Shown here one piece after another: positions 1-11,555 of a stretch of DNA of 64,000 bases. Numbering within the stretch: position 1 is the stretch's first letter; every line of letters begins with the position of its first letter. Both the position numbers and the translations under genes were made by a program. The notes under the pieces were generated by a model. That model was not told the origin of the DNA. It did no database searches and saw only the letters and a program-made list of their open reading frames with translations. Source of the DNA: Corylus avellana (taxonomy: Eukaryota; Streptophyta; Magnoliopsida; Fagales; Betulaceae); assembly GCF_901000735.1 (NCBI RefSeq), contig NC_081544.1, positions 31,304,095 to 31,368,094 of the forward strand, read 5' to 3'.

Positions 1-67
1 TCTTTCAACATTTAGCGCCATGACTATGCATCATCTTTTTAAGTAGTGGCATCTTCTAACAATCAAT

Positions 68-259
68 GGCTCTGTTTATTAATATGTTTTGAAGAGTGGT
101 TTTTTTTTTTTTTTTTGATTTAAATAAGTGTTTCGGTGTGACATAAAGGTGAAAATTGTTTTTGTGTTTTTAGGAGTGTTTTATATTTGGGTTGTTAATG
201 TTTTTGTTTTGAGAAGAGAAAATAAAAAGCAGAAAACAAAAAATTTAATAAACAGAGCC
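68..259. mobile_element. Tourist-like MITE with short terminal inverted repeats
   Basis: The ends are inverted copies of GGCTCTGTTTATTAA (68-82 and about 245-259). The trinucleotide aat lies directly outside both ends (65-67 and 260-262), which fits a 3-bp target duplication. Length (192 bp), end sequence and target size resemble PIF/Harbinger (Tourist) MITEs. The interior is AT-rich and non-coding. It lies downstream of the last SIK1 exon seen here, so probably inside a SIK1 intron. Confidence 0.55.
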
Positions 260-833
260 AATGACCATCCATACACATACACGAGAAGAAATTAATTGAA
301 CCCACTCGGATATTAAATATCTTTTTAATGTTTTTTACAAGCTCTCATGCAAATTAGGATTTACTAATTTTTTTTCCACTTACCTTTGCATGTACATGAG
401 TGTTATCCACGTGCTCCTTACTTTTATAACAAGTACAGTTTTTTTTTTTCACTCACCACTTGGGCAAAATATTGAATCACAGGGAAAACGCTTGTAATGG
501 CTCCCAAAAATTACATGCAAGAATAGGTATGTGTTGATTAAAAATAAATAACAGAACTCTTCCCTCAAAAAGCAATTGCCTTCCTGCTTTCAATAATACA
601 CACCAACTTTATATTTATGCGGCAGCTAACAATGCAAATTCTGCTTTTGTTTCTTAGTATGATTTCTCTGCGGCCCCCAAGGAACTTTAATAAATTTTCA
701 CTATCTCTGCAGGTGTTTCAACCTTTTGTTAAAAAGGTAAGTAATCCAATGAGAGAGAAGGCAGGATAGTGGGGAGACATTAGTAGAGAGGCCCAAAAGA
801 AAATTAAATCCACAGAAGTCAAAGCATATGAAC

Positions 834-3800
834 CTTGCCATCATAGCGACTTTCTTGAATAACTTCTGGAGCCATCCAATGTGGAGTGCCAATGAACTGA
901 GAAAAAGATAAAATATACTCAAAAAGAATTTCCAAGTATCAAGCACAAAGAAATTATCACCAAAAGTCACAGTACTGAGATTAAAATAGTGGCAATAATC
1001 ACCAAGGAACCTATCACTTTGCAACAGTTAAAAAATATTAAGTAAAAAAGAATAAGAATACCAACAGTAGAGTAAAAGTTGAGATAGATGCAAATCATTC
1101 AGTATTTCAGTGGAACAAAAGTGGGATCGAGTATTAGATACATTTAATAAAATGCGGCTTTTGAAAAAACAGATCACTTTTTCCAATATGGGACGGTTAC
1201 ACTAATAATATTTCTTTATCAATTTACCGATACTGTCATTGACTTAAATGTCAGCTTTTGTTAGGAAGATAACAGTCACCATTAAAAAAAGTAATAATAG
1301 TAAAATAAATAAATAAAACTTTTTCCACTACAGCCTCAAGTGGCAAAGAGCCGACATCTAGGTGCCAAACATTCCTATCAATGTGAGCTCTTGGGGAAGA
1401 TCAATCTGTTATCCCTAGAGTAACTTTTATAACAACAGCCCTTCAACTCAGAACCGTCAGATCACTAAGGCTAACTTTCATCCCTACTCAATGGATGGGT
1501 CTTGTATTCAAGCTCCCTTCTGCCTTTGCACTCAAGGGCCAATCCCCGCCCTAACTTTGAGGAAACCTTTGCACATCTCCGTTACCTTTTGGGAGACCTA
1601 GGCCCCATAGAAATTTTCTACCCAGGACAACCCCGTAGCCCGTAGATCCTGACACAAGGTTAAAATTCTAGCTCTTCCAAAATGGTATCTCATTGGGGGC
1701 GAGGCCTTTTTCGCCCTCCACCTAAGTTGGATAGGAAAGGCCCAAAGCCAATCTCAAGGAACATTGAAGCTTCATAGAGTCTTTCTGTTCAGGTGCAGGT
1801 AGTTCGTATCTTCACAAACATGTCTATTTCATCGAGTCTCTCTCTAAGAGAGTGCTTAGATCTTTACGCCTTTCGTGCGGATTGAAACTTACTCAACAAG
1901 GAATTTAACTACCTTTGGTTCTGTACACCTAGTGGAAGAAAAGAATTGAATTTTCACCACCTTCCAACTTTTACTAAATAAAGAGAGAATTTCTTTTTTC
2001 TTTTTTCTTTTAACTTATAGCAAGCAAATATGGGAATTTTAGAGAAGGATGAGCCTCCCAATATCCTTGTTGTTGCAGCTTGTCTGGAGGTGAGGTTTGG
2101 CCTAAAAATAAGTTGAAGAGTACATTGAATTAGAAGCGCTATTGTTTGGCCCTTCTTGAGGGAGTGTTAGTGGATCCCTCACATTGCGGGCTCGTCTAGG
2201 CCCTCCTAACTGGCGCTCCAGCGGATGAGGTGCTAATTCAAAGAGTTCACCATGTAAAATATGCTCTCTTAAGCTGCTTGATTCCAAACATGTCTAGGAG
2301 ATATAGCATGGTGTCAAAACTGATTATAGATAAGTGGTCATGTTTCTCATAGAACCCTGCCTATACATTTATCTGAGTCTCTTAATCTAGGGATGCCAGT
2401 CACGTAAGCATCACCAAGAATCCACAAGTAGACAAATAGCAACTTCTGGCCCATAGAGCAACAGTATAAAGGTAGTGTAGCAGGGGGAAAGAAGAAAAAG
2501 AAAGGAAAAGAAAATAGTGGAGTCAGCCACACTATCTACATTTAAGCCAAACAAATATTGTACCGTGTTGCGCTTTGACATGGTCCTTGTGAGCTGTGCT
2601 GCAACCCCAAAATCACCTGCTCATATTTCAAAATTTGTCCAAATTATGAATCAGTGTGCTCATAAAAGCAAAAGCAACATTTAAATTTAAGTTCTAATAT
2701 TCAAAACCAAAATAGATCAAGAAATTTTAGGCATTTGCATAAGATACTTGGTTTCCTGTCTAATTGAAATAGTAAAAAGGAAATTTTAAAAAAAAAAAAT
2801 AAAAAAAAAATGTTGCCCTTCCAATTCTTTCCAAATCCTCTTCATTCTCTCTTACTCATCTCTATGTTTACCCATCACTCGCTCATCCAAATCTTCCATT
2901 CAAATAAGAATACTTGGTCTCCATTCTATATTTTATCCATCTACATGGTTACCTTTACTTGTACTGACATAGGCCATGTTCAACACTAGTTAAGCATACT
3001 TCTATTTGAAAGGATGTTACATGGACTCGGATAAGTGTTGGGTGTAGGCATGTGTCTAAGTGTCTGACTTATCAAACTTAGGACACAGAGACAAGGTTCC
3101 GAGATAGCACACAGGTATTTGGACAAGTACTATGCAATAGTGTCATTTATAATAACTTGGCTATGCCAACAAGGTTTTCATTTATAATAAAAAAAAGTGT
3201 CAACAACATCAAACAGGAATGAAACTTAGCTTTCATGAATCACAATCTCACGACTCTTTGTTTCAGGTAAATAGGACATGAACGGGCTAGTAGTATATGA
3301 AGTTTACTCACCCAGCTTGACATCTCCTTGTTCAGTTAACAAAATATTTCCACCCTTAATATCTCTATGGACTTTGAAAATTGAGTGCAAATAAGCAAGG
3401 CCCTACATATAACAAGAATATGAATAAATAAGTAAAACAAAATATTAAGTATAAAGCACATAGAAGCCAAGTAAATTCTTCCTTCACATAAACACAGGCA
3501 AAAAGATAGTCAGAATAAAAAAAGTTCTCATGCACAAAACTTAGTACAGTTTTCTGTTGGCATAATATTTTAAATTGCATATTCTCAATAATTATTCCAA
3601 TGTCAAACCAGTCAGAGTCGACCATACCTTCAAGGCCTCCCTACAGATATATGCTATTTGATACTCCTCCAAAGGCTCCTCAGTAACGTTCATCAAGTCA
3701 GCAACACTTCCACCCCCACAGTATTCCATCACTATCTGCCAAGATATTCAAAATACTAATCCCAATCTTAAAAAATCGATGCAATTTGTTTCACAGGTAA

Positions 3801-5129
3801 ATCAATCAAACTCTTTGTTTCTTACCCAAAGATACTCCTCTCCTTGGTAGCTCCCAAGGTAGCGCACAACATTCGGATGACTACATTGCTGTAACATCTC
3901 AATCTCACCACGAATTTCTTCGTATCCCTCCTCCTAAACATGGAAAACATCATAATTCACTTCAAAAAGTTCAATTCAAACCAAGAGCAAAAAGAAACAT
4001 GAGAAAAGGCAAAAGGAAACACACCCCTTCACATAATGATATGACTTTGATAGCAACCAGCTCCGAAGTTTTTATATCCCTAGCTTTGTAAACAGCCCCA
4101 TATGAACCTTTCCCTGCAATCCCCAAAAAGCAACCTCACTCAGCACAATAACATAACCACACAAAACTCCCCTAAATCAACTAAATGCAACATAATCCCA
4201 CAATCAACTCCAATTATTCACAAAATACGCATCAAAATAGCAGAATTAAATATCGCAAATACTAAAACCCAACAAAAACTTTCAATACAATATCAAATAA
4301 AGGAGAAAAATAGAACACTAAAAGATCAAATTTAAACTCAAACTTTACAACACCTACCAAGCTCATTGAGCAATTCGTACTTAGTAGTAGGATCTTCCCG
4401 GGTAACACTGTCAGGAATCGAACTCGACGACATCTTCGTCATCAAGGGATACCGACCCTCCTCGCCGACGCCATGCGACGACCCGCTCCCCTTCCTCTGC
4501 TTCCCAAACCCTAAGTCTGCAACCGCTTGCATACTCGCCACGGCGCGCCCCATCGTCGAATCCCCCATCCCTTTACCACCAGTCCTCCTCAACACGGTCC
4601 CGCTCACCGACTCCCTCTCGCTCGCCCTCACCGTTGACCTCACCACAAACGTCGAAAACCCATCGCCATCACCTTCACCCTCATCGTCCTCATCACCAAC
4701 GCTCATTCTATTCCCGGGTCTCGCGGGCTTGTACTCCGAGAGCGGCGAGCTCCGTGGCTTCGACGGGGAGTAGGAAGACGGAGAAGACAGGTTGCTGGAG
4801 CGAGTGCGATCGGTCTTGACGATCATTGTACCAAAATCGGCGTTGTCGTCGTCGTCGTCGATTGGGGCTCCGCCACCGAAGTCCTTGGGGAGGCGTTTGA
4901 GGAGTGGGGGGAGAGAGGAGTCATCTTCGTCGTCGTCGTCGTCCTTGTACAACATTGTGGCGTAAAGGTCTTCTTCTTGTTGTCTTTCTTGCTCTCGTTT
5001 TTTCTGTTCGTTCTGTTCGTGCTCGGATTCGGAGCTGGAGTCGTCGTCGCCGTGGATGACGACGGTCGAGTAGAGGTCCGACTTGGGCCGGGTCTTGCGG
5101 CTCCGGTGGCCTGTAGAGGTCGGATCCAT
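834..5129 (-). CDS. SIK1: SIK1-type Hippo/STE20 serine/threonine kinase, 5' part (seven exons; 3' end outside window)
   Basis: Exons (minus): 4358-5129, 4025-4113, 3826-3933, 3628-3735, 3312-3402, 2564-2616 and 834-896, giving 428 in-frame residues. The rest lies left of base 1. Residues 1-250 are an acidic, low-complexity N-terminus with Asp runs. The kinase domain follows: Gly-loop GKGSYG across the first junction, VAIK lysine, catalytic [11 protein letters not shown], and GTPHWMAPE of the activation segment. The long N-terminus before an MST-like kinase domain is typical of plant SIK1, the Hippo/Ste20 homologue that acts with MOB1 in cell proliferation and expansion; that role is family knowledge. 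The ATG at 5129 begins MDPTSTGH. The last intron seen (897-2563) carries a plastid rRNA insertion. The gene is divergent from COQ4. Confidence 0.93.
1333..1918 (-). pseudogene. Decayed plastid 23S rRNA fragment (NUPT) inside a SIK1 intron
   Basis: The plus strand reads as the complement of the 3' (domain IV-V) part of a bacterial-type 23S rRNA. Recognisable stretches are the complement of GGGATAACAG near 1411-1420, CCTGACACAAGGTTA near 1647, CCTTTCGTGCGG near 1870 and CAAGGAATTT near 1905. Compared with the plastid sequence as I remember it, most changes are C-to-T and G-to-A, many at former CpG sites (for example GTCGATG to atcaatg). This is the usual decay of methylated nuclear organelle DNA. 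It is not functional rRNA. A mitochondrial 26S origin is less likely but not excluded. Ends are approximate. Confidence 0.85.
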
Positions 5130-6650
5130 TTCTCAGAGAGAGTGCGTCCGAGCTGGGCGTTTGGAACTCAAATTGCCAGTGCCACTGCTGAGCAGATCAA
5201 GATCTCCATGGGCTGAATCATGGTGTGGATCGGCTGTTGGAGTCGGCCCATACCACTTTATTGGCTACACGAGTCACGACTTCCATCGAAAAGCAACGAA
5301 CTTTCTGACTTTTTTATGGGTCATATGCTGGCCCAACCCAACCCTCTTCGATCTATCAAAAGCCCAGATCCTTCTATTCTGGCCCTTTTGCCCACTCCGT
5401 CTCTCCGTCTCTCTGTCTGTGTCTCTCTCTGTAAGTCTGTATGTGCAAATTTTGTGTTATTGTTCAGCGATCGAAGGCTTATTTCTCTCGAAGAACATCT
5501 CGGTGTTGATTAATTTGAGTTGAACAGAAGTCCATCCGTTTGATTTTGAAAAAACAAAAACCCAAAAAGAAAGAGAAAAATGCGTGCGATTAGAGAGAAA
5601 GACTGTTCATAGTCATTATTGTTCCTCTTTAAATCATAGATCCCAATCCCTTCTTTTCATCGCTTTATTATTTTCTTTTTCCTCCTTTTCTCAATCCCCT
5701 TTGTTTTTCTTTAACTGCTACTACTGCTATTATATTTGTTATTGCTATGCGTTGGTGTTCCCCAAATATCACTTTCCTCTAGCTCTTAGTTTCAAACATT
5801 GAGGGAAATTTTGTTGTTTTCAAAGGTTTTTTTTGTATGGTGGTCAGAGGGAGGAGGTCGTCGTCGTCGTCGGTGGTGGGCTTCTTGTTGCTGATTGAAT
5901 GGGAAAAAGGGGGTTGTAGATTGAATAGGGAAAATGGGTTTGGATCCTGTGTTTTCGTTTTTATCTTGTGTTTCTTTCTAATTGGAGGGCACAAAGACCT
6001 GGTTTATGCCAAATCCTTATAGAAGTTATTCTCTTCCTCCAACTACAGGTAATAGCAAATCTCACTTAATCTCTTTGTTTGGTTGCATAGAAAATGGACG
6101 AAAAGAATTGAAAGTTGCGAAACTTTTACTTCCGGCCAATTCAACCTTAATGTAAAATTTCAACTTTTCTCATTCTTTCTTGCCATTTCTCTGCAGCCGA
6201 ATGGATCTTAAACTTTTATTAGCTTGAATTCATTCCATTCTTGTTTGGTCCATTGAGAGTATAGGAATATGCATCAGAATCTGATATTATTAGTTTTATA
6301 GAATTCAAGAAATAATGTATTTAGTACTTTTTGGGAAAATTACTGTAATTCTTGCTGTTGTTTATATTAACAGCATGAGGATTTTATGTCGTGCTTGCCT
6401 TTGTATATGTTTCCAAATGGAACTTTATGGTAATCTTGTTCAATTTTCTTTTCTTTCTTTTTTTGGCGCAGAAATGTGTTTGTTCAAATGCTTGATAGAG
6501 TTTAAGCTTGTCCGCTCTTGTTGCTGCCTTGAATTCTGATTTTTTTTTTTTTTTAGTTTTGTGTTGTATCTGCGTATTCATTTTATTGGGCCACTGAATT
6601 ATTTTTGTTTCGGATTGGTTAGAATTTGACAGTGAGAGAGGATAGTTAGG
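5130..6650. promoter_or_regulatory. Shared divergent SIK1/COQ4 promoter region and COQ4 5' leader
   Basis: The SIK1 ATG (minus, 5129) and COQ4 ATG (plus, 6651) point away from each other, so this 1.5 kb must hold both promoters. A CT-rich tract lies at 5390-5440. A likely leader intron of COQ4 runs from a donor at about 6049 (ctacag/gtaata) to an acceptor at 6622 (ggttag/aattt). An in-frame TGA stands just upstream of the COQ4 ATG, which supports that start. I see no certain TATA box. Confidence 0.5.
5837..6022 (+). other. Possible upstream ORF in the COQ4 leader
   Basis: A 61-codon ATG-initiated frame closes before the proposed leader donor at about 6049. It would therefore be an upstream ORF on the COQ4 mRNA. 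It starts with MVVRGRRSSSSS (a GTC-type repeat) and has two short hydrophobic stretches. I recognise no family. It could be chance. Confidence 0.25.
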
Positions 6651-8588
6651 ATGATAGAAGGTGGTCGCATCCGGCTTAACCGGTGGCAGCAGGCAGCTGT
6701 TGCAGTGGGTTCGGCAGTTGGTGCATTGCTAAACCCGCGAAGAGCTGATCTGATAGCAGCCCTTGGGGAGACGACTGGGAAGCCTGCTTTTGAAAGAGTT
6801 CTTGAAAGGATGAAGAGGAGCCCAGAAGGCAGAGTGAGTCTATTCTCCACGCCTACTAGTTTTTTTTATGATATATCTTAATTTGTTGATTAACATGACA
6901 TTAAACTGATTGGATGGCCTGCTGGTTATAAATGTGAATGTTGATTGTTCTGGTATTTGTAGTTGTGCCCTTTTTTTCTTGCTGCCTAAGTAGCCTGTTT
7001 TTATGTTTCTGTTGATGTGACAATTCATGAATTGTTGTCTGGTACCAAAGCTCCGTTCAGTTTAACCAGTTTTTGGGTTCATTTTGATGACAACATGTTC
7101 CTTAGAAATTTGCTTGCTGCTACCTTTTGACATATGCTGGTATTGCCCATGTGTTACTGTTATACTTGCTTATTGAGATGGAAAAATTTTGCTTTGTGTT
7201 TTTGGCAAATTGTTGCAATGAAACTAGTTATTTCCCCCCTTCTTTGCCACTATATTGTAGAATTTCACTCCCTATGATGCTTCTGTATGAACCATGCTAA
7301 TGCTGATCAGTCCATGATCGATCCTTTCTTCATTCATTTGCTGAGGGAATGAGAATATAAAGAACAATAATAATCACATACTTTTGTAGAACCACATTTG
7401 AGTGCTAATGCAAATGCATTGCTTTGACATTTCGGAGAGCTGCAAAGCCTGGAGATCATATGAAGGTCTTCATACTAGTTACATTTCTAGTATGAAGATC
7501 TTTTACTTTTCTTGGGGATCTATGTTGGCAAACATGTATGTCGCTTATAACTGAAAATCTAAAAGAAAAAGGGGGAAAAAAAACTTGTCAACTAATTTTG
7601 TAATTTATTTCTTGTAGATCCTGGCATACTGCATAACCTTGGGTGGATAAAAATTGCCCATTGACAAAAGTTGTTCTATCTCAAGTCCATGAAGGGCAAC
7701 TAGTCAACAGCCAGAAAATCTTTCAATTTTTGTTTAGATTCATTGTACTTGTGCTTTCCAACACCTTTGGATTTATCCTCCAAGTATAACTACTGATATG
7801 TTGTTTTAACCTTTTTGCCTCATAAATAGACGATATATGACCCCAAATCTAGGAATTTTAGGGATAGAGTTGAGTTTATTGTGAAACCCATGGTGAAACT
7901 GTCCTCAACTGTGTTTTCTATAATGTGAAGATCAACCAGAAATCGTCCATGGAAAAGAAACATTTCCGTAAGCGTTTTGCATTTAGTTGCTGGCATCATC
8001 TGAATCTGAATACTCGTTTGGCCACAAAGATTGGCTTTAGTTATAGACTACATATCTAAGACCAATGTGTTCCCATGACAGGCAGTTTTGTTGGAGCGAC
8101 CACGTGTGGTATCTGCAGAAGTGGGGCATGTAAGGGACCTACCACCAAACACATTTGGTGCTGCCTATGCAAACTTCATGGCATCCAGGAATTTTTCTCC
8201 AGATGACAGACCGCCAGTGCGGTTCATGGACACGGAAGAACTGGCATATGTGGCCATGCGGGCTCGGGAGGTGCATGACTTCTGGCACACCCTATTTGGT
8301 CTGCCCACCAACTTAATTGGCGAGTCAGCACTCAAGGTGATCGAGTTTGAGCAAATGCACCTTCCCATGTGCCTGCTCTCTGTTATAGGGGGCACCGCAA
8401 GATTCAGTGAAAGGCAAAGGAGTTTGTTCTTTCAGCACTACTTCCCATGGGCCATCCGGGCTGGCATGCAGTCCACAGATCTCATGTGTGTATACTATGA
8501 ACGGAACTTTCATGAGGATTTGGAGGATGTTCGGAGGAAATGGGGGATAGTTCCTGCTCCTGTTCCTCCTAAACAAAATTTTACCTGA
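6651..8588 (+). CDS. COQ4: Ubiquinone biosynthesis protein COQ4 homologue, mitochondrial
   Basis: Two exons, 6651-6833 and 8082-8588, join in phase 0 to give 229 residues, the usual plant COQ4 length. The metal-site motif HDxxH-X11-E is complete: His126, Asp127, His130 and Glu142 in HDFWHTLFG...E. COQ4 sits on the matrix side of the inner mitochondrial membrane and is needed for the coenzyme Q synthome; recent work assigns it a C1 decarboxylation/hydroxylation step (family knowledge). The start follows an in-frame stop, and the predicted N-terminus is basic ([12 protein letters not shown]). The single intron is 1.25 kb. COQ4 is convergent with SPIRAL1. The 3' UTR contains a short CAG run near 8664. 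Confidence 0.95.
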
Positions 8589-10225
8589 GCACAAAGGCGG
8601 AACGTGAATTTTAAGTGGGGGTTTGTTACCGGTGCAAAGGGTGGTTCCATCCCTGCATAAGCAGCAGCAGCAGCGGCTACACACGTAGTTTGGGTAGACA
8701 CTAGGCAGATGCCATGCTGGATATTTGAAGTTTTATTGTTGTAGTGCTTGAGAACTTGTGTCAACAAAAAGTGGTGGAAAATCACATGAAGCAATGAACT
8801 TATGATCTGCGTCTTTGATTAGTACGTGACACATGTCCCGACTTATTTCCAACTGTCCTAATAACAGGCTAATCAGCTGCCACAACAATTTGTGTCATTT
8901 AGACTTGTACTTAAGACGTTGAACTCCACATTGTTGAAATTGCTGCGCCGCAACAGAGAAATGAGGAGGCCTGTACTGCCAGAGGCAATGCTTCACGGTT
9001 CAAAGATACTCTTCATAGTGCGCGACCACGATAAGCAAGTGTTCATTTTGGCATAGAATACTGTTTTATATTAAAAGCCCCTTCGGAAACACATTATAGA
9101 AAAAAATCATTAGCCTGCAAGGGTTTATTTCTTAAGGTTTTATCATTCTCCTTTTTTTCTTTTTTTCTTTTTTTTTATCAAAACTAAGTACTCAAAAACT
9201 ACTTAATATTTTATATACATTAAAACACTTTCTCAAACAAAAAACAGTCTAAAAGAAGCCAACCGACCGGTCCAACCATCTAAGCCAGAAACTAAGCAAT
9301 ATCAGTTTTCGACTATTGACAATCTGCATCGGATAAAACTCAACCAAAAAAAAATGGACATCATCGATTTGTGGATCGATAACGGTTGTTGTGAACTCAA
9401 TCAATACTGGTCCAACCAACAGCAACGCACATAAATAGACATGTGCACGTGCGCACAGTTTAGGGTGTAAGCCCTTCTCTATAGATTACCTATCATTATG
9501 CTTGCTCAACCTCTTTTGGTCCCTAGTCTCTCTGCCTCTGCCACCTCTCCCCTCCTCTTATTGTCTCTCATGGTTGAGGGAGTGTGTAAAATTTATGTTA
9601 TCGTTAGGATGCTCCTTAAAACACGTCACATTAAGCAATGTAAAATGAGTATGAATAACAACATTACTCTCAGAAAAATTTGTTAAAAATAAGTAGTTCA
9701 TGTCAATTGAGTGTTTGAATAACGTTGGTATAAAAATGTAGTTTCATGTGCAAGGTACCAATAAGGACATATAATACGATTTTAAAAGCCTAGAGTAGCA
9801 AAGATGTAATGCTAATAAGGCTCAACCCACAACCCTGTCCCCAGGCCGAGCTCGATCTAACTCAAGTAAACCTACAAACTTTCACCACCATCAAGCCTGA
9901 TGGAAACTCTGAAAAGAAGAAAAAGAAGTCAACAGGTAATAACACAGTTAGAGAGAGAGGAAGCAGAACAGATTGCAGTGAGCAAAAATCATCTAGTAAA
10001 ACACATGGTAAGAAACTATTATGCATTATAATGTAACTTGGTGCATTTGAAACAGCTCTTGATTGAATTATCCAAACAACAATCACAAAACCAATATATT
10101 ACATCACATGATCCAGCAAGTTTCCATTGTTTATATAAAAGATGACAGCATTGCCTCGTCTGAAGCACAGGTTCCACAAAAATCAACAAACATTAATTCC
10201 ATCTGCCCCTGTAGGATGGCATATC
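8589..10225. other. COQ4/SPIRAL1 convergent intergenic region, no gene seen
   Basis: It holds the 3' UTRs of COQ4 (plus) and SPIRAL1 (minus). Between them is AT-rich sequence with T-runs near 9150 and an A/G-rich stretch near 9910-9960. The short open frames here have no recognisable domain or splice context. No tRNA or clear transposon was seen. Confidence 0.6.
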
Positions 10226-11555
10226 TCAGTTACCACCACCGCCGCCACCACCAAATAGGTAACCCAAAGACGATCCACCACCCGGGGCAGCATGAACCTT
10301 AGTAGAGGGTCGATCCTGCAACCAGGAAGACAATGATGAATTAATTTATATTTAATTTTTACTTGGTTAATAACTTTCAATCACAATGAAACATACTAGC
10401 ATGTTGTCAGCAAACAATTAAATCAACATCATTTTAGGATGTTCATAATCAATGATAATGAAATAGCTTGACTGTACCATTAATAGCATTCAGTTGCCAA
10501 CTATTGACACCCACATATATTAGATAATACTCAGTTAGGAACTGCATATACCATTGATAATGTTCAGTTACCACATATGAAATGCCTTTCAATTCCATAA
10601 TCTCCCCAAACACTTCATAGAAACGGGAAGCACTGCCTACTTTTTCAATATATTAACACCATGATAGATGATGTCCAATACTTCGTAAAAGAACGCATCT
10701 TCTGGAACCTTAAAATCATAGCAAATTAAAAAGACGAAGTTCTATCTAAATCTATTTCCCTAACACACCTTGCCCATCAATGTTTTCATGGATACTCAAT
10801 GCTCGCTCGAGCTGCAAATTAATATTTACCCTCCACTACATAAACATGAGTAATGATGCATTATGACACAAAATTAAAAATATCTAGGAAAATGAAACAT
10901 ATGGTTTCTTTCCATTCTTCCTATTTAAATTGATAGACATCCTTTACAAGCCCAAGGGAGGGAGGGAGGGAGGGAGGGAGGGAGAGAGATGAGGATGGGA
11001 TAGAACACTTTAACGCAAATCCTGAGAATTCAAACAGAATTGATCTATGTCTAGCAATCAGCCTCCTCAACCAGTAACAACAAAATTGAGAAATATAAAA
11101 CAGAAAACATAAGGATTGAAGCAGAAAAGAAACCAAACATATGGACATCACATGCAAAGCATTTCAAGATTTAAATCCCCAAAACAAGTGGAACCGAAAT
11201 TGATGCTCACAACTCCAATTTTTGTAATAAACCATTTTCCTTTGTTGCATGGGGAAAAGAGCAAAGATACATGATATAGCCATACCGTGATGAAGTTCCC
11301 AGTGTTTTGACCATCTGCCCGCATATAGTTATTTGAAGAAGTACTGTTGATACCAGCAGGAACCTGCTTGGCAACATCTACAGGTGGAGAAGCAGGAGCA
11401 GGAGCAGGTTTGGAGGCAGGCGCATTATTCACAGGCTGCACTTCATTTGGAGCAACTACTTCAGCATTAGTTGCAGCTGGTTTAGGAGCCTCTCCACTCC
11501 CAAACAGATAGCCCAATGAACTCTGTCCTCCACCGCTGCTAACTCCACGGCCCAT
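10226..11555 (-). CDS. SPR1: SPIRAL1 microtubule-localised protein
   Basis: Coding exons 11286-11555 and 10226-10315 (minus) join after ACG/GAT to give 119 residues, the same length as Arabidopsis SPR1. The family hallmarks are all present: a short N-terminal repeat with SSLGYLF at residues 12-18, a Pro/Ala-rich linker, the core NNYMRADGQNTGNFITDRPSTK, and a C-terminal repeat with GGGSSLGYLF at 103-111 and a Gly tail. SPR1 binds cortical microtubules and their growing ends and supports straight (non-helical) cell expansion (family knowledge). A 5' UTR exon (donor at 12953) is joined by a 1.4 kb leader intron, which is usual in this family. Confidence 0.95.
10949..10992 (+). repeat. (GGGA)n microsatellite in SPIRAL1 intron
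   Basis: About seven GGGA/GGGAG units in a row, followed by GAGAGA. On the plus strand (non-template for the minus-strand gene in reverse) there are more than four G-triplets spaced by single A bases, a classic G-quadruplex-capable tract. The transcript carries the C-rich complement. Confidence 0.8.

Noticed and set aside
701..1024. 107-codon minus frame
   Set aside because: It overlaps SIK1 exon 7 in another frame and runs into intron sequence; the kinase frame GTPHWMAPE is the real one.
4366..5523. Several plus-strand frames opposite SIK1 exon 1
   Set aside because: They are antisense shadows of the GC-rich, Asp-repeat coding exon of SIK1. The minus frame alone continues into kinase exons.
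8165..8794. Minus frames opposite COQ4 exon 2
   Set aside because: Shadows of the conserved COQ4 exon, which has the intact HDxxH-X11-E motif on the plus strand.
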